Source of the DNA: Mantis religiosa
Taxonomy: Eukaryota > Arthropoda > Insecta > Mantodea > Mantidae
Length of the DNA stretch: 64,000 nt
Direction: 5' to 3'
NCBI GenBank assembly: GCA_030765055.1
Contig: CM060947.1
Coordinates: forward strand, 226,420,349 to 226,484,348
The notes under the pieces are model-generated. The model did not search any database and was not told the DNA's origin. It was given only the letters and a program-made list of their open reading frames with translations. Shown in pieces: positions 39,309 through 51,385 of this stretch. Both the position numbers and the translations under genes were made by a program. Each line of letters begins with the position of its first letter. The first letter of the stretch is position 1.

Positions 39309-40080
39309 TCAGATTTTCCTGTCAAAAATTGACCACAGATGTTCTGTAGGGTTGATATCTAGTGACTGAGGTTTTGGCATGTTATAAAGCAGCCACAAAC
39401 GAGTATTTCCAGCTGTATATTTGGGGTTTTTGTCCTGCTGAAACATAAAATTATTCTCAAGACCTAGTTTCTGGGCACTAGCATGGAGATTTTCCTTTAA
39501 AATGTCAATATAGACTTTATGGTCCATAGTTCCATCAAAGTGCACTCGACTCACACCTGAAGCACTCACATCCCCAGACCATCTTGGAGCCACCTCCGAG
39601 ATTTACTGTAGGCACTAGATGTATGGGATACAGCTCTGTATTTTTCTTGTGCCACACTGTACACCTTCTATCGGATACAAAAATATTCAAGTTACTCTCA
39701 TTGGAAAATATCACTATATTCCAGAAGTTTGTTCCTTTATTTCTGTGCTCTTTTGCAAAATTCAATCATTTTATTTGATTTTTTTACTCACCCAGAACTC
39801 TTTCCGGGGTAATCGACCATGATATCCAGCTTCTCGACAAATATTGCGAACGGTGCTGGCCGAAACGTTTATACCACGTCGTCCCAGATCTACTTCACAG
39901 CACTGATTTTTGGATACTTCGTTATTTCATGTTAACAACTTTGGTCTTCCAGTTCTTGGCCTGTTTTGCACCTTTCTCATAGCGATTTGAATTGATTATG
40001 GAGTTTAATAATCAATTTTCTTGTTTCTTGGCTGGTTTCCCTGCACTTGCTCTCCATTTTGACGTTCCTGTATGTTTGTT
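39309..40080 (-). pseudogene. Tc1-like transposase, frameshifted
   Basis: From the N terminus (minus, about 40070 down): RPRTGRPKL (HTH hinge), INVSASTVRNICREAGYHGR, then FWNIVIFSNESNLNIFVSD (first catalytic D replaced: SDES reads SNES), GGGSKMVWG, a frameshift near 39550, MFQQDKNPKYTA (second D kept), and LDINPTEHLWSIFDRKI (family SPDLNPIENLW). Catalytic change and frameshift make it inactive. Confidence 0.85.
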
Positions 40081-40177
40081 CGCTGTTGAGTGACGTCTGA
40101 ACCTGCTATGTTTCTTATCATTGCTATTCACAGGTAAGCTGCCAGGTGAATGTTGGCTTGTTAAGCCTTTGAGCTTA

Positions 40178-40268
40178 TTAAATTTTAGATGAGTCGTATT
40201 TTTTACACATCTAAAATTTAATAATTTTTCGCTTCACTGTGGTGTTCCAATACAGTTAAATCTCGATA
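40178..40268. mobile_element. PLE-2 copy 4: 91-bp micro-copy in the Tc1 element
   Basis: Flanked by the 11-bp direct repeat CTTTGAGCTTA (40167-40177 and 40269-40279). It contains only a small hairpin (TTAAATTTTAGATG against CATCTAAAATTTAA) and the end TTCGCTTCACTGTGGTGTTC through CAGTTAAATCTCGATA. Even the hammerhead-like box is absent. Confidence 0.85.
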
Positions 40269-40524
40269 CTTTGAGCTTATGTTCGCGAAGCACTACTGCA
40301 GGTGTATGATCACTTTTTGTGCCTATTTTAGACGTCTTTTGTGCATTTTATTTAATTTTTACAATTATACACATCACATTGCAGTTCTATTTGTGTACTT
40401 GTGCAAATAAGTGTTTTGTATTGATGTATTGTATTTTCCATATTTCTTAAAACCCGTGCTTTTTTTTATGCACATTCTAATGCAAAACAATATAGGTATA
40501 CGAACATTTTCTACACTGACTGTA

Positions 40525-41282
40525 TATGTTTAAATTGTTTAAAAAAAGACAAAATCAAACTCCATATCTTTGATTTTCTTGGAACTGTTTATGCTTCTTC
40601 ATTCTAAATGACTTTTGTATAATATTGTTGACACACACAATTTACAACAAATTTGTTTGTAGCATTGTGGAGTTAACCATTTCTGATATATTTATTGTCA
40701 ATTGTTTGCATTTTCAAATACCTATTCTTTTCTCAATTGAGAGAATATTATTTTTCCTTTCTCATGACTATGTGTATAAATAGCATATATGCTATACAAA
40801 ATTGTTGAATAGTTTTTAACAGATTATTGAATTCATAAATAAGAGATCATATTGCATCCCTGGAAATAGACATAAAATTGTTAAAACTTTCAGGCATTAA
40901 ATGTCATAGAGATTATTTTTAATATGAAAAGTGATGCTTTAAATTGTGGTGTGAGTCTCTTTTCTGATAAATGCAATTCTGCACGGAAATTACCTCCAGA
41001 AACTGCATCTACAAAATTAGAGTACTTTTATAGTTTCTACAATGAATCCAATAATTTGGGATGAGATTAGTTCATATTTTTCACAATAATATGACCTGGT
41101 TGGTCCATACACATTCACTTTTCCTGTTCTTACTTTCTTCCACATCTGATAGTAGGGGTAATTATAATGCCAGAGAAGAAGTTAGGCTTTATGAGATATA
41201 ATTTGAAAAGAAAAATTGGAATTAACACTGTGAAGTAATGTAATAATTAAAAGGAAATGTTTGATAATGTGAAGTAAAGAGT
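40525..41282. other. Unassigned intergenic sequence
   Basis: AT-rich with no recognised feature. Confidence 0.4.
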
Positions 41283-41290
41283 GTCGCAGT

Positions 41291-42000
41291 CAGGAACGTA
41301 TTTAAGGGGGGTCCAGGGGGTCCGGACCCCCCAAATGAATTATTTCAAACGTTTAATAAATAGTTGAAATAAGACATAGTTTAATATAAATCGAAAAAGT
41401 TTATTCAAGCTTCTCATCTTAATGTCTCTATTCACTGTCAGGCAGACATGCAGTTATTTAAGAGCTAAATGAAAAGCTACTACACAGCAGCTGTAGAACT
41501 CGTTAAAATACACAAATAATGTCAATTACAATAATGTATTGCAAAGTTAACCAATTGCGATATATTATAATTTGTTGATTAGAATTCCCAGATACTTACT
41601 TAAAGTTATGTAATTTTTAACCTCTAAGTTCCTCTTCCCTTTTTCTTTCAAGGAGAACTAATATTTTAAATGCATCAATTAGTGGTTCGCCTTTTAAATA
41701 TCTGATTACTGCTTATATCACTTTATCCCAGGTATAAGAACAAAAAATGTGCAATGTGCAAGACCTTTCTACAGACTTTATCCAAAGAAACAAGACAAAA
41801 ACAAACTTTTCTAAGAACAATTTGTAGAAGCTTGGGTGGAGAAAGTCATGTGTATATAATATATTATTGTCTTTTTATTTTTTACTAATATTATAAAAAT
41901 ACATACTTGATTAATCATTTATTAAAAGCAAACAATTCAACATAGATTATTTTGGACCCCCCCCCCCCCCCCCGGAAATTGACTTCTAAATATGTGCCTG
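41291..42000. mobile_element. Non-autonomous hAT-like element (MITE)
   Basis: Flanking 8-mers GTCGCAGT (41283-41290) and GTCTCAGT (42001-42008) differ at one base, fitting an 8-bp hAT target duplication. Terminal inverted repeats CAGGAACGTATTTAAGGGGG and (inverted) CAGGCACATATTTAGAAG. G/C-runs lie near both ends (41310-41333 and 41956-41973). No transposase is present. Confidence 0.75.
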
Positions 42001-42008
42001 GTCTCAGT

Positions 42009-43170
42009 CAACTCATTGTATAATTTTTAATTTATGAGACATGTTTTTTAACACCACTGCACTTCTTCAGTGGTGTTGTGTATAACATAGTGTATAACAT
42101 AGTGATATACACAATGCTCACAAGAGTGCAGTCATAACACTAACAAAGGTATAAGAATTATATAAAATAAGAACCTAAATGATTGAGCACCTTAACTGTT
42201 AGTCATAACTTTCAAAATTACTAATTGTTGCACAATAAATCCATGAATGAACTGTTCCATATGCACTAGACATGGTAATCATTATAGCCTACAGAATTAA
42301 AATCATATCGGTTTGATTTGCCACCTTTTTAAATAATGAATAAGTTTTTGCTTTATACTGCTGTAATACTGAATCATTAGTTTTAACATATAGCATATAA
42401 AAGCTGGAGTAAAATTCAGCACCAATGTAAGCAGTGTTTTCAGTTGCTGATATACATATAACCAAGGTTTAAGCTAGAAAATAAAATTAGATTGCAAAAT
42501 TATATGAATCAAAATTTCTATTTGGCAAACAATGAAAAGGCTGTACAAAATTATATTATAATATTTATAAACCATAATATTGAGACTTCTCAGAAATAAA
42601 GTGTTGAATTCAAATAATCTACTTGGTGTTATTATGTTTAGTTATACATAAGCGTTATAATATTTAAAACAATATTTTAAACTAAGTTCTCTCTTTTATT
42701 CTGAATATTAATGTGTTTCATCTTAATTGATTAGAATACAACTACCATAACTTGTTTTTCATGTTCTCATATAAACTATGCCAAATAGTATTCTTCACAG
42801 AATACTGAACTTTGCTCCATTTCTATAACATTTTCTGTTTGTCCATTAATTAGAAATGAGCACTCCAAGCTAGGAGTAAACATTTATTTTAAACCCCAAT
42901 GCTTCTCAGTTTTTCTAAATTATTGTTAACTCCATGAGAAGTTAATTTCTTTGTTTTCATTAGCTGAGGTGACAAGTTCATTGGTCGACATGAATCATCA
43001 CAAACTTTGAAGAACAGGCAATGCATTGTTTATGTTACACACTGCACCAATGGGCATGTCATGAGCAAATAACAGCATAAAAAGTTTTTCACTCCACATG
43101 GAGTTAGTAGTAACTTAGATACTTTCAATAAACAAATCAAATATTAAACATTTAGAGTAGCATAATCATA
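42009..43170. other. Unassigned intergenic sequence
   Basis: AT-rich. No gene, structured RNA or classified repeat is recognised. Confidence 0.4.
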
Positions 43171-43171
43171 A

Positions 43172-44834
43172 GATTTCAGTAGAGTCTTGATTATCTGACC
43201 TAAACTGGTCCTGGACAATGTCGGATATCCAATAACCAATAAAATAAGTTGGAAAACGGAGTAAAACATGGTAGGTATACTGTAATATTAAAACTATTGT
43301 TGGTTTTGCAGTATTTACTGAATAATCAAACTAATTCTACATGCAATATTGAACAAAAGTACGCTCCAAATGTCTTAAGAAGAGAAACTTATCAATGAAG
43401 TCTGCTTGCCTGCTAAATGACGTTTTCTTGCTGCGAGATTTCAACATCGACGAAACATCAATACTACAGTTGCACTTGCCTCTGGCTGTTGCTCCACATA
43501 CAGGATGTTACAAAAAGGTACGGCCAAACTTTCAGGAAACATTCCTCACACACAAAGAAAGAAAATATGTTATGCGGACTAGTGTCCGGAAACGCTTAAT
43601 TTCCATGTTAGAGCTCATTTTATTACTTCTCTTCAAATGACATTAATCATGGAATGGAAACACACGACAACAGAACGTACCAGCATGACTTCAAACACTT
43701 TATTACAGGAAATGTTCAAATTGTCCTCTGTTAGCGAGGTTACATGCATTCATCCTCCGTCGGATGGAATCCCTGATGCACTGATGCAGCCCTTGAGAAT
43801 GGTGTATTGTATCACAGCCGTCCACAATACGAGCACGAAGAGTCTCTACATTTGGTACCTGGGTTGTGTAGACAAGAGCTTTCAAATGCTCCCATAAATG
43901 AAAGTCAAGAGGGTTGAGGTCAGGAGAGCATGGAGGCCATGGAATTGGTCCGCCTCTACCAATCTATTGGTCACCGAATCTGTTGTTGAGAAGCATACGA
44001 ACACTTCGACTGAAATGTGCAGGAGCTCCATCGTGCATGAACCACAATGGGTATTTTGACATTTTTCTGCACGAATGATTTCAATTTACATTTTAAGAGA
44101 AATACTAAAATGAGCTCTAACATGGAAATTTAGGGTTTCCGGTCACATGTCCACATAACATATTTTCTTTCTTTGTGTGTGAGGAATGTTTCCTGAAAGT
44201 TTGGCCATACCTTTTTGTAACAAAAGGTATGCCATCTCTAAAGCACTAAAATCTTCAGTGTGACTCATCTTCTCGTTTTGTTCTTCAATTTTCCATTCTG
44301 CTTCATCCTCATTATCATTACCATTCAGGAAATCAACAAGTCTGTGAGTTCAAACTATTGATCTTCTGCACACCAGCTACTCACATCTTGAGTAGTCCTA
44401 AAGTAGTAGTAGTAGTAGATCTAGAGTAGTAGCATCCTCACAGCCAGGAATGTGGTTCAGTAAAGGAACAATGTCACCCATTTCCTCTTGTACTATCTCT
44501 TCTTTATTTTCATGATCACCTAAGAGTGTGTTCCAACACTTTGCTAATGTAGTCGTTTTGATTTCTTCCCTATCCTGAGCCACCCTATATGCAATATCTT
44601 TCATGTTGATAAATCTTTATTTTTCCATCATGTCCTTGCCATTATCCATTTCCCCTATCAGGGAGAAAAGGAGTTGTCACTGATGTTTTTTTTTTTCATT
44701 GTTTCCTCCATAGAAACTACCACTTTCTTATTTTTACTTGTCATATTGTACTCACAGGAAATGAAAACAATATCGTCCGGACCCAAGCTATACGGAATGT
44801 CGGTTTACCAAAGGTCGGATAACAGAGGCTCTAC
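43172..44834 (-). mobile_element. Tigger/pogo-type transposon remnant
   Basis: Imperfect terminal inverted repeats: left CAGTAGAGTCTTGATTATCT GACC, right (inverted) CAGTAGAGCCTCTGTTATCC GACC, the familiar pogo/Tigger end. On the minus strand the C-terminal part of a DDE_1 (jerky/CENP-B-like) transposase is legible: MKDIAYRVAQDREEIKTTTL AKCWNTLL (44604-44520), a Glu-rich segment, and, past the inserted element, SIDVSSMLKSRSKKTSFSRQ near 43430. The catalytic core is missing. Confidence 0.8.
43511..44217 (-). mobile_element. IS630-Tc1-mariner element with long TIRs, internally deleted
   Basis: TA-flanked (43509-43510 and 44218-44219), nested in the Tigger remnant. About 65-bp terminal inverted repeats begin CAAAAAGGTACGGCC and GGCCATACCTTTTTG. 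The minus strand keeps the C-terminal half of a transposase: FMHDGAPAHFSRSVRMLLNN, one stop, then PWPPCSPDLNPLDFHLWEHL and VETLRARIVDGCDTI. I count 41 residues between the second and third acidic positions. The N-terminal half is gone. Confidence 0.8.
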
Positions 44835-44952
44835 TGTATTAAGTATACACCTATCTTCTTACATGCCATTACCACATAATACCTACTTTTAATGGAAATC
44901 CAAATTACTCAAATGGTTTTTAACAATGTTACTTAGAATATGCAATAATTAT

Positions 44953-45654
<702 letters not shown>

Positions 45655-45865
45655 GAAATGAATGTTAATTAAACTTAAAGGGAATCGATTAATGACACTT
45701 AACAACACTTACTTTTAAATTTTTCCAGAACATGTTTCAGAGACTTTGCCTCTATCTTTAACCGGCCATCGTGAGTGTTGTTTAGTGTCATGAATCGACA
45801 CCCTTTAAATTTAATTTATTATAACAACACCGTTTTTAACACTTCCAAGAAAGGTATTGGATGTT
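45655..45865. mobile_element. PLE-3 end remnant
   Basis: AATCGATTAATGACACTTAA, CAACACTTACTTTTAAAT and CTCTATCTTTAACCGGCCAT match the PLE-3 end at 7345-7450. The inverted arm (GAGTGTTGTTTAGTGTCATG) follows directly. The hammerhead-like box has decayed (UUAAAGA; GAAACAUGUUC). Confidence 0.75.
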
Positions 45866-46344
45866 AATTGTTAGTGTTCTTAACTATAAATTGTTCATGA
45901 ACTTACTGTTAATGTTACCTTGTTAAGCGAATGGTTAATTATTTTCATAAATTACTAATTGAGAAGTGAATATAAATCTTTTACCCTGTAAACTGTGCAT
46001 TGTTTATTATTTATTAAATTTGAATTGTTAGTTGCAGTGGTTTTACTGTATAATTATAATGACCAAATAAACACAAAAAGAATAAAATATCAGGGGAGAA
46101 AAAGGACCTTGTTTCCCTTCTATCCCCTAATCTGTACTCACTAATTCCATTTTTTGAAAGCAAAAGTTTTCATGTTGCAAAATCTACTGCAGTACCAAAA
46201 TTCATGCTTTAAATGGCAATGTAAAGCAACAGAAGTTCACAGCTTTAAATTTATTTTAATCTGAAAAACAATTACTATCATATTAAGTTATGCTTGTTAT
46301 TTCATTGAAATTCTCTTAAAGCATTAAGACCGACATTAGACTAA

Positions 46345-46520
46345 TCATGATGCTCAAATGAGCCCAGAGTCCATAGAGCTTAGAGTTACCCGACATTCGT
46401 CTTATAGGATAAGGGAAACCCCGGAAAAACTTATCCAGGTAACTCATCCTGGCCGAGATTCGAACTCGGGACCTCTTGAATGCGAAGCAGACACGCTACT
46501 ACCACGCTACCGAGGCGGGC
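46345..46520 (-). repeat. SINE family 1
   Basis: Minus strand: GCCCGCCTCGGTAGCGTGG (A box), then GAGTTCGAATCTCGG (B box) and CCTGGATAAG. It ends with CATTTGAGCATCATG. A well preserved copy. Confidence 0.9.
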
Positions 46521-47459
46521 TATCGTCCGTGTGGTTGCTGTGTTCCGCGTCACTATTGTGATGTAATGTCGCATTCCCTATATATTAATCTTCGCACTAA
46601 TTCTCACTGGAATGACTGTTAAATATTATCTATACTTTGTCTTGGTGCATGGCGTCGAAGCGTACTTGTTAGACGACGCCGAATACGTGTCCGTCTCACG
46701 TAGATCACAGGACCGAAGTGTTCTTGCAAGAAAAACCTATTTTCAGCCATTACTTTTGATTTCCCCCACTCTAGGTATTTTTTGGAGTTTGAAAAATCAC
46801 GTGAACTAATATTAATTTTCCACTGGCTGGTACCTATCCCCACTTACGATCAGTGTTCAAATTTTCCAGTTTTGGGCCTAATATCAGAATCGCTTTCTTT
46901 AACGGCCCGCTTGCTAAAATGTATGTGTAAGCATGCGTTCTGAGCGCTGGTCAAAATCTCAAAGCCTGTTGTAAGAAGCACGCATGGGATTGTAACAATG
47001 GGTCGGGTTACGACTTTCTGGTACCAAGTTTGCCTTTAGGGCAAGACAGATGATAGGGTATTGTTGTTTGTTTACAGGGATTGCAAAGGGAGTTTCTGAC
47101 CTGCGCAGAGTGGCCTCGTCACTGTGCCCGTCTCTGGAATATATGCTCACGTTATGACATATATCTATTCACATATTCTATTATGTCATTTATTCATTTT
47201 TTATGTTAATGTCTTTCTGATATCAAGTTATAGGTATGTCGTTTCAGTGTTCCTAGCTGGCAGGGACAGCGTCAAGGAGTTAATATTTTATAGGAACTCA
47301 GTAAACCTTGTTGATATGTTAAAGTAGAGCCTTAATCTTTCTCGTATAAAGCTAGGGTTGTTATGCCAGCACATTCCTCCCAGATGCATTCTCGTCAGTG
47401 GAGCACTTGTTAACAACTGCATGTGTCATCCAGTCAACATTTTATTTCTCACAAGTGAA
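46521..47459. other. Unassigned sequence upstream of the CGGBP1-like pseudogene
   Basis: A moderately GC-richer patch with CpGs at about 46640-46740 carries no gene I recognise. Confidence 0.4.
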
Positions 47460-48013
47460 GCCGTAAACATGCCAAAAGGAAAGGAAACAAAGTTTCTTGC
47501 GAAAGTGACTGAGATTGGTGACAGTAGGTTTCTCATGATGGAAAAATATTGTTTTGCAAGTTGATATTCAAATGAGTGCAGATAAGCGTTTTACTGTGCA
47601 GCAGCATATCGGGCGCCGAAAACACATACAGACTATTGCACGTACAAAGGAAAGTAAGACAGCCCAGTTGCTTCTAAGTCAAATCACAGGGGAAGCATCC
47701 AAAGATTTTATTTTTAAAATACAGATCTTTGTAGAGCCAAAATTCCATTAGCAAAAATAAATAACGCTACATCACTGCAATTTCTGCAGCAATATACAGG
47801 ACGTCCCAGATGAATCTACCCTTAGAAAAGATTGGGTTTATTAGAAGAGACAATAGCAAGAATATGCGATTTTGTGGGAAATAAGAGCTGCGTTCAAGTT
47901 ATAACATCTCCTATTTTTTGAATACACGTAGACCCTTTGTGAATGCGTGAGAGAGATGGCAGCACTGTACAGTGCATAGAACTCAAATGGCAGTGACGAG
48001 AGTTAGGACTGTA

Positions 48014-48534
48014 AAATGGCGACGTTTTCATTGCAAGAACAGCGTGTAATCATTCGTTTTCTCCATTTTCGTGGTGGGAGACCTATTGAAATTCATCGCC
48101 AGTTGAGAAAGGCATGTGGTGATGATACCATGGATGTGTCTAATATGCGTTCCTAGGTGCGACAGTTCAATGAAGGCAGAACATTGTGTGACAACAAACC
48201 AAGACTGTCACGGCCTCGCACCAGCCGGTCTGACGACATGATCCAGCGAGTGGAGAACGTTGATTTGGAGGATCGCCGATTGAGCGTTGCAGACTTCGCC
48301 TCCAAAATTAGCATTTCCGTGGGATCTGTGCACACAATCCTGCATGAAGACCTGAAAATGCGAAAAGTGTTCTGCCTTCATTGAACTGTCGCACCCAGAA
48401 ACGCACATTAGACACATCCATGGTACCATCATCACATGCCTCAAGTTGTGATGAATTTCAATAGGTTTCACACCACTAAAATGGAGAAAACGAATGATCA
48501 CACTCTATTCTTGCAATGAAAACGTCGCCATTTT
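48014..48534. mobile_element. Fold-back element carrying a mariner-type HTH domain
   Basis: The left arm (48016-48180) encodes MATFSLQEQRVIIRFLHFRG and PIEIHRQLRKACGDDTMD, with one stop. The right arm (about 48374-48534) is an inverted near-copy of the same bases. Between them 48181-48373 encodes RLSRPRTSRSDDMIQRVENV and RLSVADFASKISISVGSVHT, the second HTH of an IS630-Tc1-mariner transposase. No catalytic domain is present. Confidence 0.75.
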
Positions 48535-48639
48535 CCATCGCGACTGGACAGTGAAGATCTGAATGTCAGACCTTCGGTCTCAAGCCAGATCAGGGCTAGG
48601 CCCTCTACTGTCAGTGGAGTGTTCTGAAAGGAAGGATAA

Positions 48640-48962
48640 TATGCGGCAGAAGATGAGGTTGGGGTTATATATAAGCCATCTGATGTGTTATTTTATGTGA
48701 CTAGAAGCAGCCATGGGTGTTTGTAGCGCTCTCCAGGATCGATGTCGTACTCACCTAGACCGCGGATGAGAGAGTTGAAGTTGTGGGAGAAATTTTGATA
48801 GAAGGAACGTGAAAGGGTATGGATGCACTCTGTTGTGTGAATACGTAGGTCACGTCGGATAACTAGATTGGGGATGTACCAAGGGGAGTCTGTGGCAATA
48901 CGGAGGAATCGGGATTGTAGAATTTCAAGGCGGTGTAGTTGAGACTTGGCTGCTACTCCCCA
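48640..48962 (-). pseudogene. Jockey/R1-like ORF2 C-terminal fragment
   Basis: The minus strand encodes AAKSQLHRLEILQSRFLRIA, DSPWYIPNLVIRRDLRI and FYQNFSHNFNSLIRGLGEYD, matching the C-terminal part of non-LTR ORF2 (family LQxVQNKxLRxxxxAPWYxxNxxLHxDLxI). No RT core or tail is recognised. Confidence 0.8.
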
Positions 48963-48998
48963 TATTTTGTCGCCATTTTAACCCTTAAACGCATCAGG

Positions 48999-49240
48999 CC
49001 GCGCCTTGGCTCAGTGGTTAGACCGCTTGGCTCTCACCAAGGTGGCCCGGGTTCGATCCCAGGCGACCGCAAAGTGAGATTTGTGGTGAACAACACGGCG
49101 CTGGGGCGGGTTTTCTCCGGGATCTCCGGTTTCCCCGCCATCTCATTCCACCGGTGCTCCATCTTCATCTCATGTATCATCAGTGTCATCGCCTGCAGTG
49201 CCGTATGTAGTAAAAGCGGGCGTTAAACACTACACATAAC
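48999..49240 (+). repeat. tRNA-derived SINE, family 2 (best copy)
   Basis: CCGCGCCTTGGCTCAGTGG (A box), CCCGGGTTCGATCCCAGG (B box), then GCAAAGTGAGATTTGTGGTG, GGCGCTGGGGCGGGTTTTCT and CATCTCATTCCACCGGTGCT. It ends GCGGGCGTTAAACACTACAC. Confidence 0.9.
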
Positions 49241-50189
49241 CCTTAATGCATCAATTATTTAGCTACTTATGCCATTCTGGCTTTAATTCATAAACTGGCT
49301 TTCATACCGCTTTTTGCGGTGCCCCAACGCAATTGATTCGAATAGACGTGGTCGTTAAAGTGATAAACAATGGACTGGCCATCCATTCAAAGCTAAACGT
49401 CGTGAGTTTGAATCTCGACAACTGCAAAGGTGCTTGTGGTAAAGGACAAGGTCTCAAGTAAAATAATCAGTGTAATGGCACACTTGGATGTTGACGGGCT
49501 ATCATTTGACTGCAGTTGCTTGGATTTTGGCTTTTTATGGTAAAAATGCTACAATATAATTGTAGAAATAATATAATATGTACAATTCAAAAGACTCAAA
49601 TTTTTTGTGTATAATTGATAACTTGAAGGCACCGTAAGCACATATTTGTTTCAACAGATAAGTCAAGTGATAAAGAGCATTATATTGCAAAGTTAGGTCT
49701 TAAATTAGAAGTTGTCAGCCTTCCGAAAATATATCTTCTTACGACGGAAGTAACTAAGGAGCTTAACCATCAACATATATGCAAGCTATTTAATCAAAGT
49801 ATGTTTCTTGTGTGACCACAGAGCATAAAACATGAAAATTTTTTACATTTCGTAACAGATGCAGTCAAATTTATGGTGAAATCGGGAAGCGCTATTAAAA
49901 CATTTTACACTAAAGTGGTTCACGTAATATGCATAGCGCATGCTATTCATAGAGTCTGTGAAGTAGTGCGTGCAAAACTTCCGCAAGTTAACATATGGAA
50001 TTATGAAAGCTATTTCAAGAATAAGACAGTTTCGTGAAATTCCTGTAACCTATTATGGCCTCCTGAACCAACAGTAATGCGTTAGGGAACATGGATCAAT
50101 ACATGTGCTTATTATTACGAACATTTTGATGTAATACGTGCAATAGCCTCTATGTGTTTTGATGGATTTAATAGATAAAATGCTGCATA

Positions 50190-51385
50190 CGAGGGAGTGT
50201 CGTAAAGTTTTAATAATCACTGTTTAAAAAATGTGATAGAGTTTGTGTTGATATATGCTTGTTAGTTCTTCTCTATGTAGTTACCATCCCAGCGTTTCTT
50301 TGCCTTCCGTTTCTTGACCTTGATTATAGAAGTCTGCAGAACACACTTTAAACCACTCTTCCACTTCATTAATGACGTCATTTCTGTTATCAAATCGGCG
50401 ACCACGCAACGGATTCTTCATTTCCGGGAACAAGAAAAAGTCACTTGATGCGAGATCGGGCGAATAAGGAGGATGCTGTAAGATCTCAAAGCCACATTCT
50501 CTTGTTTTGTCAACTACAACTTGAGGTGAATGAGCTGGTGCATTGTCAGACAGAAGACGAACACCTTTGAAGAGCATACCGCGTCGTTTCTTAATCAGAG
50601 CTGCTCGTAACTTGTCCAAAGATTGCAGTAGTATCTGTCAGTGATGGTTTGACCCTTGGCAAGATAATCTGTAAGAATGACTCCACCACAGTCCCAGAAA
50701 ACTGAAAGCATGACCCTCCCAGCTGACTTTTGCACCTTTGCCTTTTGGGAGGGGGGAAATGGCATGTTTCCATTCCATGTTCATGGATTTTGTAACTGGA
50801 TCATACTGATAGATGCAGAATTCATCCATGGTTACCAGACGAATAAAAAAATCATCTTCATCCTGTTCCAACAGCATCAACATCTGTCTTGGAAGATCAC
50901 GCCGTGTTTGCTTTTGGAAAGGGGTTAGCAAACGTGAAACCCACCGTGCAGACACCTAACACCCTGACCGAGATTCGAACTCAGGACCTCTTGAACGTGA
51001 GGCAGACTTGCCACCATCTACGCTACCGAGTGACGGTCTACCAGCTCTTGGCTCATCTGTCAGGGTCATGTGACCAGTTTGAAAATTCCTTTTCCACCTC
51101 ACAATAGTGTCATACGATGGGCAATCATTTACATAAACAGCCGCCATCTCATCATGGGTTTCTCGGGCAGCTTTTCCCTTCAAATGCAGGAATTTGATCA
51201 CACTATGAGTCTCAATTTTCTCCATCTGACACCTCATTCACTTCTAGCACTCACTGTAAAAAAACCAAAAGGACTCAAATCACTGAAACTACCAACATTA
51301 TGTCCCAAGGGATCAATGATGAATCTGAAAAAATTCCATCATTCTAGCTTAAAAACTACCGGGTGATAATTACGACATCCCCTCG
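50190..51385 (-). mobile_element. Mariner element (DD34D), disrupted
   Basis: TA-flanked (50188-50189 and 51386-51387). Terminal inverted repeats CGAGGGAGTGTCGTAA and (inverted) CGAGGGGATGTCGTAA. The minus-strand transposase reads IKFLHLKGKAARETHDEMAA (HTH), DEPRAGRP (hinge), then an inserted SINE piece, WVSRLLTPFQKQTR, LVTMDEFCIYQYDP (first D), a frameshift, GVRLLSDNAPAHSPQV (second D) and HPPYSPDLASSDFFLFPEMK (third D). Spacing between second and third D is 34 residues. The three Asp survive, but the frame is broken at least twice. Confidence 0.9.
50963..51031 (-). repeat. SINE family 1 head fragment inside the mariner
   Basis: ACCGAGATTCGAACTCAGGA and GGCAGACTTGCCACCATCTA on the plus strand are the tRNA-like head of SINE family 1. 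The body is missing. It interrupts the mariner transposase after its hinge. Confidence 0.8.

Larger units (their letters stand above)
38892..40522 (-). mobile_element. Tc1-like transposon with outer and inner terminal repeats
   Basis: TA-flanked (38890-38891 and 40523-40524). Outer ends CAGTCAGTATAAAAAATG and its imperfect complement CATTTTCTACACTGACTG. A second inverted pair lies inside: GCACAAAAAGTGAT at about 39097 and ATCACTTTTTGTGC at about 40308. This matches the IR/DR arrangement known for some Tc1 elements. The transposase is dead, and a 91-bp micro-PLE sits at 40178-40268. Confidence 0.85.
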
